Shown here: piece by piece, positions 1 through 6,183 of the stretch
Layout of the letters: every line of letters starts with the position of its first letter
How positions within the stretch are numbered: position 1 is the first letter of the stretch
NCBI GenBank assembly: GCA_002423365.1
Contig: DIVU01000111.1
Span: 1 to 9,604 of the forward strand
Reading direction: 5' to 3'
DNA length: 9,604 nt
Source of the DNA: Desulfuromonadaceae bacterium UBA6124
GTDB lineage: Bacteria; Desulfobacterota; Desulfuromonadia; Desulfuromonadales; Trichloromonadaceae
The notes under the pieces: model-generated
Told to the model about the DNA's origin: nothing
The model's database searches: none
Seen by the model: the letters and a program-made list of their open reading frames with translations, nothing else
Made by a program: the position numbers and the translations under genes

Positions 1-96
1 GTCTTGCCGGTCGACACCGGGGATGAAGTTGCCTATAATGTGCAGCGGATCATTCGCCGACTGGCCAACCCCGACTTCCAAAAGGAGCAGCCATGA
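1..96 (+). CDS. 3' end of an unidentified upstream gene
   Basis: Frame 1 is open from the window edge to a TGA at 94-96 and gives 31 residues ending ANPDFQKEQP. The stop overlaps the start of the next gene (ATGA at 93-96), and the AAGGAG that serves the next gene lies inside it, so it is most likely the preceding cistron of the same operon. The visible tail is mostly helix-like and charged, with no motif I can assign, so I do not name a function. The missing 5' part would be needed for that. Confidence 0.6.
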   Translation, partial: VLPVDTGDEVAYNVQRIIRRLANPDFQKEQP

Positions 97-455
97 AGAG
101 GGTGCCCTCCCCTCCTCCGACCGCCGAAGGTCCCGGTAAAGACGCGCCGGAACCGGATGTGCGGCAAGCTGTGCCTCAGCTCCGTCAGGAATCCGCCATC
201 GCTGGCGGCCCAACACCAGCGAGCCAGTTCAAGGAAGCCTGGGTGATCTTTTTCATCCTTGGCATCATCATGATCAATTACCCTTTTATTCACATTTTCA
301 ATAAGAGCGACACCCTCTTCGGCATTCCCTTGCTGGTTCTCTATTTTATTCTCGGCTGGCCCCTCTCCATCTTGGTGATCTACCTCTTTACCCGCCACCT
401 TTCCAACCTGACCAAAGGGCCTCCGGAAGCCGGGGGAGGAAGCGGCGGCGAATGA
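93..455 (+). CDS. small two-helix membrane protein coupled to the symporter-like receptor
   Basis: This 120-residue protein has a proline-rich, soluble N-terminal segment (about residues 1-45), two hydrophobic helices (about 47-68 and 74-98) and a Gly-rich acidic tail. AAGGAG lies 6 bases before the ATG. Its start overlaps the stop of the preceding gene and its TGA overlaps the ATG of the following receptor gene (452-455), so the three are probably translated in a coupled way. Small two-helix proteins are known as partners of some SLC5-type transporters (for example the DUF4212 and DUF485 families and YhdT with PanF). That position, size and topology suggest an accessory subunit here, but this is inference: I see no family signature strong enough to name it. 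The long N-terminal tail is an unusual addition for such a small subunit. Confidence 0.8.
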   Translation: MKRVPSPPPTAEGPGKDAPEPDVRQAVPQLRQESAIAGGPTPASQFKEAWVIFFILGIIMINYPFIHIFNKSDTLFGIPLLVLYFILGWPLSILVIYLFTRHLSNLTKGPPEAGGGSGGE

Positions 456-3400
456 TCCCGGTAGAGATCATCACCATCATTTCCCTCCTCTATTTCGGAC
501 TGCTCTTCGCCGTTGCCTACTATGCGGACAAGCGGCGCGAAGAGGGGCGCAGCATTATTTCCAATGCCAACATCTACGCCCTTTCCCTCTCCGTCTATCT
601 GACGTCCTGGACCTTTTACGGCAGCGTCGGTCGGGCCGCCACCAGCGGCCTCGACTTTCTGCCGGTCTACATCGGTCCGACCCTGATCGCCTTCAGCTGG
701 TGTTTCCTGCTGCGCAAGATGGTGCGCATCAGCAAGGAACACAACATCGTCAGTATCGCCGACTTCCTCTCCAGCCGTTACGGCAAATCTCCCGCGCTCG
801 GGGCGGTGGTGACCTTCTTCACGGTTCTCGCCATCATGCCTTACATCGCCTTGCAGCTCAAAGCGGTCTCCCGCACTTTCGATCTGCTCGCCGCCCCGCA
901 GATCGCGCTGAGTCACCATATTCAGGCGCTCCTTCCGGGGGTTCCGCCTTTCATCGACACGGCCTTCGTCGTCGCCCTCTTCCTCGGACTGTTCGGCGTC
1001 CTTTTCGGCGCCCGCCACCTCGACGCCACGGAACGGCACGAAGGCATGGTGGCCGCCATCGCCCTCGAATCCCTGATCAAGCTGGTCGCTTTCTTCAGTG
1101 TCGGCCTCTTTGTCACCTACGGCATGTTCGACGGCTTCGCCGATATCTTCGAACGCTTCAACGCCGAATTTCCTGAACGCAGCTACCTGTACACACTGGG
1201 GCACGAAGCTGTACCCTATTCCGAATGGTTCACCATGACCTTCATTTCGATGATGGCTTTCATGTTCCTGCCCCGGCAGTTTCACATCATGGTGATCGAA
1301 AACTCCAGCGAAGATCACATCAAAAGCGCCATGTGGCGATTTCCCGCCTACATGTTCCTGATGAATCTCTTCGTTATTCCCATCGCCCTTGGCGGGCTGT
1401 TACTTAACGGCGGCGATATCACCCAGGCCGATTACTTCGTCATCGACATCCCCCACAAGGCCGGCCATCCCTGGCTTTCGCTCTTGGTCTTCATTGGCGG
1501 CTTCTCCGCCGCCGCCGGCATGGTCATGGTCTCCTCCGTCGCCCTTTCGACCATGATCCTCAACCATCTGGTCATGCCGATCATTCTGCGCCTGAAATTC
1601 AACACCCAGGATCTCTCGACCCTGCTCATCAACGTTAAACGCTTCGGCATCCTCAGTGTCATTTTTCTCGGCTACGCCTTCTATCTGGTCATCGCCGATT
1701 CTTCCGCGCTGGTCAACATGGGGCTGATCTCCTTTGTCGGCGCCACCCAGTTCGCGCCGGCCATGATCGGCGGTCTTTACTGGAAACGGGCCACCCGCCG
1801 CGGTGCCACCTGGGGCTTGACCCTCGGCTTCATCGTCTGGTTCTACACCCTGATGGTCCCCTCCTTCGCCCAGTCGGGCTGGATCGGTCGGGAAATCGTC
1901 GACCAGGGACTCTTCGGGATCACCTTGCTGCGTCCCCTGGAACTCTTCGGCCTGACCAGTTTCGACATCTGGAGCCATGCCCTGTTCTGGACCATGTTCT
2001 TCAACCTGGGTGCGTTTTTGATCTTTTCCCTCTTCGGGCACCCCGATGCCAGGGAAATGGAGCAGGCCGGCAAGTTTGTCGACGCCCTGCTCCCGGTATC
2101 GGAGCCCGCGCAGCGGAAACGGATCAGCAAGGCCCCGACGATCATCGAATTTGTCGATCTGATGTCTAAATTCATTGGCGAAAAACAGGCGCATACGGCC
2201 ATCACCGAATATCTGGGGGATCGGGAAATTGACGAAAAAGGCAGTCTTTCCGAATACGAAATCCCCAATCTGAAGCGCTTTACCGAACGGACTCTGGCCG
2301 GCTCGGTCGGCGCCGCACCGGCGCGTATCATCATCGAAAATTACCTGGAAACCCGTGGCAGCCGCATGGAGGATGTCTTCGATATTTTCGGCACGGTCAC
2401 CCTCAGCCGCACCGCCAGCCGCGAACAGTTAAGCGTGCTTTACGAAGCGGCCCGGGTCGTGGCCAGCGGCGCCGACATCCAGGTCATATTCGACAACATC
2501 CTCGACCTGATGCAGCAGCAGTTCAAATTCGACCTGTGCGTCATCCGCATCCTTGATACAGAGCGCAACATCCTCACCGTCCTCAGTCAGCGGGGGATGA
2601 GCTCCGACCATCTCGGCGCCGCCGACCGGGAACTGTCCACGGACACCTATATCGGCGAAACCTTCCTCGGCAACCAGATCACCGTCGTCAACGACACGGA
2701 TTTCCTCGACAAGCCCCAGACCGCGCAGATCATCCACCGCGAGGACATCCTCTCCTTCGCCCATGCCCCCATCGTCATCGAAGGGCAACCGATCGGGGTT
2801 CTCTCCGCCTTCAGCAAATCGGCGAAAGGCATTTTCACCAACGAATTCACCGAACTCTTCAAAAGCCTCGCCAGCCAGGTCGGGGTGGCCTGGCGTAACG
2901 CGCACCAGACCGAGAAGCTCATCGCCGCCAAGGAGCATGAACGGGAACTCCAGATCGCCAAAACCATTCAGCTCAGCCTGCTGCCCCGCACCGTTCCCGA
3001 CATTCCGGGCCTGCAATTGGCCGGAATCTGCGTGCCGGCACGACAGGTGGGTGGCGACTATTACGACTTCCTTCATCACGACGACGGCACCCTCGATCTG
3101 GTCATCGCCGATGTCTCGGGGCACAATATCGGCGCCGCGTTGATGATGGCGGAAACCCGCACCTTCATTCAGGCCAAGGCCAAAAATCTCGCCAGCGCCG
3201 CCGGGGTGATGACCGCCCTGAACGAATTTTTCTACCAAGATCTGACCGGGGCCGAACTCTTTATCACTATGTTCTATCTGAAGTACGATATCGACAGCGG
3301 GCGTTTCACTTATGCCAGCGCCGGCCACAATCCCCCCATCGTTCTGCGTCAGGGGAGCCAGTCCTGTGAGCGACTGGACGCCGACGGACTGATTCTCGGC

Positions 3401-3712
3401 ATTAAAACCCAGGTGAAATTTGAAGAAAAAACCGAATCCTTGAACCCCGGAGATATGCTCTTGCTCTATACCGACGGCATCATCGAAGCGGAAGGTCCCG
3501 AAGGGGAACTTTTCGGTGAGGAACGCCTGTGCCGGCTGCTGCATGAACTGCAAGCGGAGTCTCCGCAAAAGATCATCGATAGTCTGCTGGAACAGGTTCG
3601 GGAATACACCGGCATGCAGAATTTCAAGGACGACGTTTCCCTGGTCGTCATGAAGTCCGTCTCGGTAGGCCCGGACGTCCTGGATCGGAAACCGGACGAA
3701 ACTGAGGCATGA
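452..3712 (+). CDS. SLC5 symporter-like receptor fused to STAC, GAF and PP2C/SpoIIE phosphatase
   Basis: This 1086-residue fusion protein is probably a membrane receptor whose output is a Ser/Thr phosphatase. Residues 1-530 form about 13 hydrophobic helices of the sodium/solute symporter (SLC5) type; the segment TSWTFYGSVGRAATSGLDFL (51-70) resembles that of symporter-fused histidine kinases such as CbrA. Residues about 564-633 (FIGEKQA, then LAGSVGAAPARI) look like the STAC linker of those kinases. A GAF-like domain spans about 658-815, followed by a short helical linker (ERELQIAKTIQ). The PP2C/SpoIIE domain (about 845-1069) has the expected metal-binding acidic motifs: GGDYYDF (867-873), ADVSGHN (886-892), YTDG (1006-1009) and FKDD (1058-1061). 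Its expected substrate is a phosphorylated STAS protein, encoded just downstream. The start overlaps the previous stop (ATGA); GGAGGA lies 11 bases upstream. Domain order is clear; the ligand, and whether the head still transports, are unknown. Confidence 0.93.
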   Translation: MIPVEIITIISLLYFGLLFAVAYYADKRREEGRSIISNANIYALSLSVYLTSWTFYGSVGRAATSGLDFLPVYIGPTLIAFSWCFLLRKMVRISKEHNIVSIADFLSSRYGKSPALGAVVTFFTVLAIMPYIALQLKAVSRTFDLLAAPQIALSHHIQALLPGVPPFIDTAFVVALFLGLFGVLFGARHLDATERHEGMVAAIALESLIKLVAFFSVGLFVTYGMFDGFADIFERFNAEFPERSYLYTLGHEAVPYSEWFTMTFISMMAFMFLPRQFHIMVIENSSEDHIKSAMWRFPAYMFLMNLFVIPIALGGLLLNGGDITQADYFVIDIPHKAGHPWLSLLVFIGGFSAAAGMVMVSSVALSTMILNHLVMPIILRLKFNTQDLSTLLINVKRFGILSVIFLGYAFYLVIADSSALVNMGLISFVGATQFAPAMIGGLYWKRATRRGATWGLTLGFIVWFYTLMVPSFAQSGWIGREIVDQGLFGITLLRPLELFGLTSFDIWSHALFWTMFFNLGAFLIFSLFGHPDAREMEQAGKFVDALLPVSEPAQRKRISKAPTIIEFVDLMSKFIGEKQAHTAITEYLGDREIDEKGSLSEYEIPNLKRFTERTLAGSVGAAPARIIIENYLETRGSRMEDVFDIFGTVTLSRTASREQLSVLYEAARVVASGADIQVIFDNILDLMQQQFKFDLCVIRILDTERNILTVLSQRGMSSDHLGAADRELSTDTYIGETFLGNQITVVNDTDFLDKPQTAQIIHREDILSFAHAPIVIEGQPIGVLSAFSKSAKGIFTNEFTELFKSLASQVGVAWRNAHQTEKLIAAKEHERELQIAKTIQLSLLPRTVPDIPGLQLAGICVPARQVGGDYYDFLHHDDGTLDLVIADVSGHNIGAALMMAETRTFIQAKAKNLASAAGVMTALNEFFYQDLTGAELFITMFYLKYDIDSGRFTYASAGHNPPIVLRQGSQSCERLDADGLILGIKTQVKFEEKTESLNPGDMLLLYTDGIIEAEGPEGELFGEERLCRLLHELQAESPQKIIDSLLEQVREYTGMQNFKDDVSLVVMKSVSVGPDVLDRKPDETEA

Positions 3713-3715
3713 CAC

Positions 3716-3732
3716 TTGGTGCCGGTTATGCT
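3716..3732 (+). promoter_or_regulatory. candidate sigma54 (RpoN) promoter for the STAS and kinase genes
   Basis: TTGGTGCCGGTTATGCT has the GG and GC dinucleotides at the exact spacing of the -24/-12 consensus TTGGCACGNNNNTTGCT. It matches TTGG, the C at position 7 and TGCT, and departs at four informative positions. It starts 4 bases after the receptor stop codon and would start RNA near 3743, leaving a leader of about 100 bases before the STAS gene. Geobacteraceae use RpoN widely. This is a by-eye match only. Confidence 0.4.
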
Positions 3733-3778
3733 AGGATAAGGGCAATATCCTGTAACAATTCAGGGAGGATAAGCGCAA
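3733..3778 (+). repeat. pair of 13-base direct repeats in the STAS leader, able to form alternative hairpins
   Basis: AGGATAAGGGCAA (3733-3745) recurs as AGGATAAGCGCAA (3766-3778), with 12 of 13 bases the same and starts 33 bases apart, about three helical turns. Between them TATCCTG (3746-3752) can pair with AGGATA of the first copy, or with CAG (3762-3764) plus GGATA (3767-3771), which includes part of the second. The element could therefore be two protein-binding sites or a two-state leader RNA. The pairings are seen in the sequence; the function is not known. Confidence 0.45.
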
Positions 3779-3840
3779 ACAGTCGGAACGTTTCGATCCC
3801 GGAAGTTGATTCTATCCAGTAACCAGGAGGTCAATAGAAA

Positions 3841-4176
3841 ATGATGCTGAATATCGAGGAAAAAGGGGCGGTCGTTCTGATCGAGGTCAAGGAAGAGCGC
3901 CTGGATGCCCACAACAGCGGCGAGCTGAAGAGCCAGATGCTGAGCCTCTTCGAGGAAGGGAAGAATGATATCGTGGTCGCCCTGCACGATGTGCGTTTCG
4001 TCGACTCCTCGGGACTGGGCGCGCTGGTGTCGGGCTTCAAGAATGCCAGCGCCCGCAACGGCAATCTTAAACTGTGCGGACTGCAATCCCAGGTTAAATC
4101 CATGTTCGAACTGACGCGCCTGCACCGCGTCTTTGAGATCTTCCCCGACACGGCCGAAGCCCTGGCCAGCTTCTGA
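3841..4176 (+). CDS. STAS-domain anti-anti-sigma-factor-type protein (SpoIIAA/RsbV-like)
   Basis: This 111-residue single STAS domain is the switch protein of a partner-switching circuit. Unphosphorylated, such proteins bind the cognate kinase/anti-sigma protein and free its target; phosphorylated on a conserved serine, they let go. The phosphorylation motif is VDSSGLGAL at 54-62, with Ser57 matching the SpoIIAA phosphoserine; the length is typical for the family. AGGAGG lies 10 bases before the first of two tandem ATG codons (3841 and 3844); the first has the better spacing. The expected kinase is encoded next and the expected phosphatase just before, separated by 128 bases that hold a possible promoter and leader repeats. 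STAS proteins of this type in Gram-negatives can act on targets other than sigma factors, so the output is open. Confidence 0.93.
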   Translation: MMLNIEEKGAVVLIEVKEERLDAHNSGELKSQMLSLFEEGKNDIVVALHDVRFVDSSGLGALVSGFKNASARNGNLKLCGLQSQVKSMFELTRLHRVFEIFPDTAEALASF

Positions 4177-4179
4177 AAC

Positions 4180-4220
4180 GAGGCCAGCCCCCTGAGGGTC
4201 ATCCGGCCCCTGGGGGCCTC
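4180..4220 (+). other. GC-rich intercistronic hairpin between STAS and kinase genes
   Basis: GAGGCC (4180-4185) is complementary to GGCCTC (4215-4220), with further CCC/GGG pairing inside (4188-4190 with 4212-4214). A competing local hairpin is GGCCC (4205-4209) with GGGCC (4214-4218). No T run follows, so it is unlikely to be a terminator. It begins 3 bases after the STAS stop and ends 23 bases before the kinase ATG, where it might protect mRNA ends or tune the relative yield of the two proteins. Confidence 0.5.
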
Positions 4221-4243
4221 ACACGCCGCATATCGAGGTTTTC

Positions 4244-4666
4244 ATGAACGAAAAGATCGAGGTGGATATCAAGGTTCCCAACCAAACCCGCTATCTGGGA
4301 CTGATCGGCAAGATCGGCGAGGATATCGCCCGCACTTTGAAAAAGTATCATGGGGATCGCGAGGAATTGGCCTATCACCTCAATCTGGTTCTGACCGAAG
4401 CCATGGCCAACGCCATCTGCCATGCCAACGAAGGAGACCCCGAAAAGGAAGTTCATGTCTCCATCTCCTTCGCTGACCGGGTTCTCAATATCAAGGTATA
4501 CGACCAGGGACAGGGATTCGACGTCAACGCCCTGCCCGCTCCCGACTTCCAGAACCTGGAAGAGCACGGCCGGGGGATCTACATCATCCGCACCCTGATG
4601 GACCGGGTCACCTATGAAAAATACGCCCACGGCAATGTGCTGGAAATGCAAAAAACCCTGAAATGA
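4244..4666 (+). CDS. anti-sigma-factor-type serine kinase (RsbW/SpoIIAB-like ATPase)
   Basis: This 140-residue HATPase_c (Bergerat-fold) protein is likely the kinase that phosphorylates the STAS protein encoded just upstream and, depending on partner state, sequesters an output protein. The N box is TEAMANAICHAN (51-62, with Glu52 and Asn56), the G1 motif is DQGQGFD (87-93), and the G2 lid motif is HGRGIYI (108-114). There is no histidine-kinase dimerisation domain, and the length fits RsbW/SpoIIAB relatives. The start ATG has GAGG about 7 bases upstream. It is the last gene of the + strand set: a weak hairpin follows, then a converging gene. No sigma factor is encoded next to it, so the regulated target must lie elsewhere or be a different type of protein. 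Confidence 0.92.
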   Translation: MNEKIEVDIKVPNQTRYLGLIGKIGEDIARTLKKYHGDREELAYHLNLVLTEAMANAICHANEGDPEKEVHVSISFADRVLNIKVYDQGQGFDVNALPAPDFQNLEEHGRGIYIIRTLMDRVTYEKYAHGNVLEMQKTLK

Positions 4667-4692
4667 TCCGGCCCATAGCCGAACAGACCATC

Positions 4693-4718
4693 AGCCTGAG
4701 CCTTTTCGCGCTTAGGCT
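4693..4718 (+). terminator. weak hairpin between converging genes
   Basis: AGCCTGAGC (4693-4701) pairs with GCTTAGGCT (4710-4718) with one G-U pair and an 8-base loop. The following TTCCATAATCCC is only modestly T-rich. On the opposite strand the G-U becomes an A-C mismatch, so the structure favours rightward transcripts, those of the kinase gene. It overlaps the stop codon of the converging HAD gene. Confidence 0.4.
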
Positions 4719-5353
4719 TCCATAATCCCTTCCCGGTCAAACACCAACCGTACCACCTCGGCGTGATGACGCACTTCGAAATCGGCCCCGAGTTCGCCCT
4801 TGTAGGAAGCGAAGGGGATTCCAGCGGCGGCGGCGGCCTCGCGATCCAGTTCCGAATCCCCAATGAAAAGGAGTTCCTCCGGTTTTCGCCGCAAGCGCTC
4901 CGCGGCCAGCAACAACATGTCCGGATAAGGCTTGGGCCGCGGTACATCGCGACTCGTCACGACCGTGTTGAAATAGTCGGAAAGTCCGAAATGGCGAAGA
5001 ATTTCCGTCATGCTGTTACCCCGGTTGGTGGCCACTGCCAGCGGCAGGCATTGCGCCAGGGTTGCGAGAGCGTCGACCATACCCGGCTCGGGCTCCATGT
5101 GGGGAATGAACTGACGATAATCGACCGTCGCGGCAAACTCCAGCGCTGCCGCGACCCGCTCAGAACCCAGAAGAACCTCGAAGACCTTGGGGCTGGCGGC
5201 CGTATGGCAGAGATGAGCACGATCCTCATCCTCGGGGTGAACCGGCGGCTCGCCAAAATATTGCTGAACCCGGTTGTAATAGGCGAGATTGGCCTTCCGG
5301 CTTTCGAAAAGCACCCCGTCGCAATCGTAGATAATCCCCCTGAAGGCCTTCAT
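4712..5353 (-). CDS. HAD-superfamily hydrolase, phosphoglycolate-phosphatase-like
   Basis: The 213-residue protein is a haloacid-dehalogenase-type phosphatase of the Gph/beta-phosphoglucomutase-like group, probably acting on a small phosphorylated metabolite. All four motifs are present: DCDGV with Asp10 and Asp12 (motif I), VATN with Thr109 (motif II), RPKPYPD with Lys141 (motif III) and GDSELD with Asp166 and Asp170 (motif IV). A helical cap follows motif I. I chose the ATG at 5353 rather than the upstream in-frame start at 5419, because it overlaps the lgt stop as ATGA, has AGAAAGG about 6 bases upstream, and puts motif I at the usual residue 10. The 22 residues added by the longer start would lie inside lgt. 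The specific substrate cannot be told from the sequence. Confidence 0.9.
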   Translation of the reverse strand: MKAFRGIIYDCDGVLFESRKANLAYYNRVQQYFGEPPVHPEDEDRAHLCHTAASPKVFEVLLGSERVAAALEFAATVDYRQFIPHMEPEPGMVDALATLAQCLPLAVATNRGNSMTEILRHFGLSDYFNTVVTSRDVPRPKPYPDMLLLAAERLRRKPEELLFIGDSELDREAAAAAGIPFASYKGELGADFEVRHHAEVVRLVFDREGIMEA

Positions 5354-6138
5354 TGGCGGCCTTTCTTTTGCAAAACCACGACCAAACCTATCCCCCCCAC
5401 GAGCATCATCGGCAGACACAGCAGCTGGCCCATGGTCGCCCCGCCCCAGAGAAAGCCGAGATGGGCATCGGGTTGACGAAAAAATTCCAGAACGAAACGA
5501 ATCACACCGTAACCGAGGAAGAAACTGAAAAAAATCGCGCCTTGGGGCACCTTCAGCCGATGAAGAGCATATAGTAGCAGGAAAAGAAGGGGCCCTTCCC
5601 CCACCGCTTCGTAGAGTTGACTAGGGTGACGGGGTTCGGCGCCGGCGCCGGGGAAGACTATCCCCCAGGGATGGCTGGTGACGCGCCCCCATAATTCCCC
5701 ATTGATGAAGTTGCCGACCCGACCAAGACCGAGACCGACGGGCGCGGCAGTCACCAGGATATCCCCCACCAGAAGTGCCGGCAGGCGCCGGCGACGACAG
5801 AAAATCAGGGAGGCGACAACCACACCGAGCAGGCCTCCGTGGAAACTCATCCCCCCTTCCCATACGGCAAGAATTTCCAGGGGATTGCGGATATAGTAAG
5901 CGAAATTGTAGAAGAGCGTATAACCCAGGCGGCCGCCAAGGATCACGCCGATGACCCCGTAAAAAAGCAGATCGGAGAGCTGATCAGAGGAGAGCTCCAG
6001 CTCCCGTCTGCGGGCGAGATGGCGAATCACGAAATAGGCGCCAACAAAACCAAGCAGATACATCAACCCGTACCAACGGACCGACAACGGGCCGATTTGA
6101 AAAATTACCGGATCGATCTGGGGGAATACGCCGTGCAT
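5350..6138 (-). CDS. lgt: prolipoprotein diacylglyceryl transferase Lgt
   Basis: Lgt is the inner-membrane enzyme that moves a diacylglyceryl group from phosphatidylglycerol to the lipobox cysteine of prolipoproteins, the first step of lipoprotein maturation. The 262-residue multi-helix protein has the family signatures: RWYGLMY (21-27), MSFHGG with His100 (97-102), the Lgt signature GRVGNFINGELWG (139-151), RHPSQLYEA (170-178) and the late RFVLEFFRQPD segment (214-224). Length and motif order are normal. The ATG at 6138 has AAAGGA 6 bases upstream. It lies 45 bases after the pseudouridine synthase gene and overlaps the next gene by ATGA, so the three probably form one operon. Confidence 0.97.
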   Translation of the reverse strand: MHGVFPQIDPVIFQIGPLSVRWYGLMYLLGFVGAYFVIRHLARRRELELSSDQLSDLLFYGVIGVILGGRLGYTLFYNFAYYIRNPLEILAVWEGGMSFHGGLLGVVVASLIFCRRRRLPALLVGDILVTAAPVGLGLGRVGNFINGELWGRVTSHPWGIVFPGAGAEPRHPSQLYEAVGEGPLLFLLLYALHRLKVPQGAIFFSFFLGYGVIRFVLEFFRQPDAHLGFLWGGATMGQLLCLPMMLVGGIGLVVVLQKKGRQ

Positions 6139-6183
6139 GATGAATCCTTTGTGAGAGTTTTGCGAGTGAAACGCCGGCGAGGG

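Noticed and set aside
380..1318. Long open frame on the - strand opposite the receptor gene
   Set aside because: It mirrors a clear coding gene with recognisable domains; the protein is rich in Gly, Glu, Asp and His as expected from the antisense of a membrane protein gene, and shows no domain. The same holds for the - strand frames at 1400-2194 and 2429-3715.
3733..3800. Possible c-di-GMP (GEMM) riboswitch: AAGGGCAA followed by CGCAAA in the STAS leader
   Set aside because: The two phrases recall GEMM, but the 5' ACGCA part, the GNRA-type loop with its receptor and the second helix are missing; the similarity is better explained by the internal 13-base repeat. A search with Rfam RF01051 would settle it.
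5354..5419. Upstream start for the HAD phosphatase giving 22 extra residues
   Set aside because: The added part lies wholly inside lgt, pushes motif I away from the N-terminus and lacks the well-placed ribosome site of the ATG at 5353.
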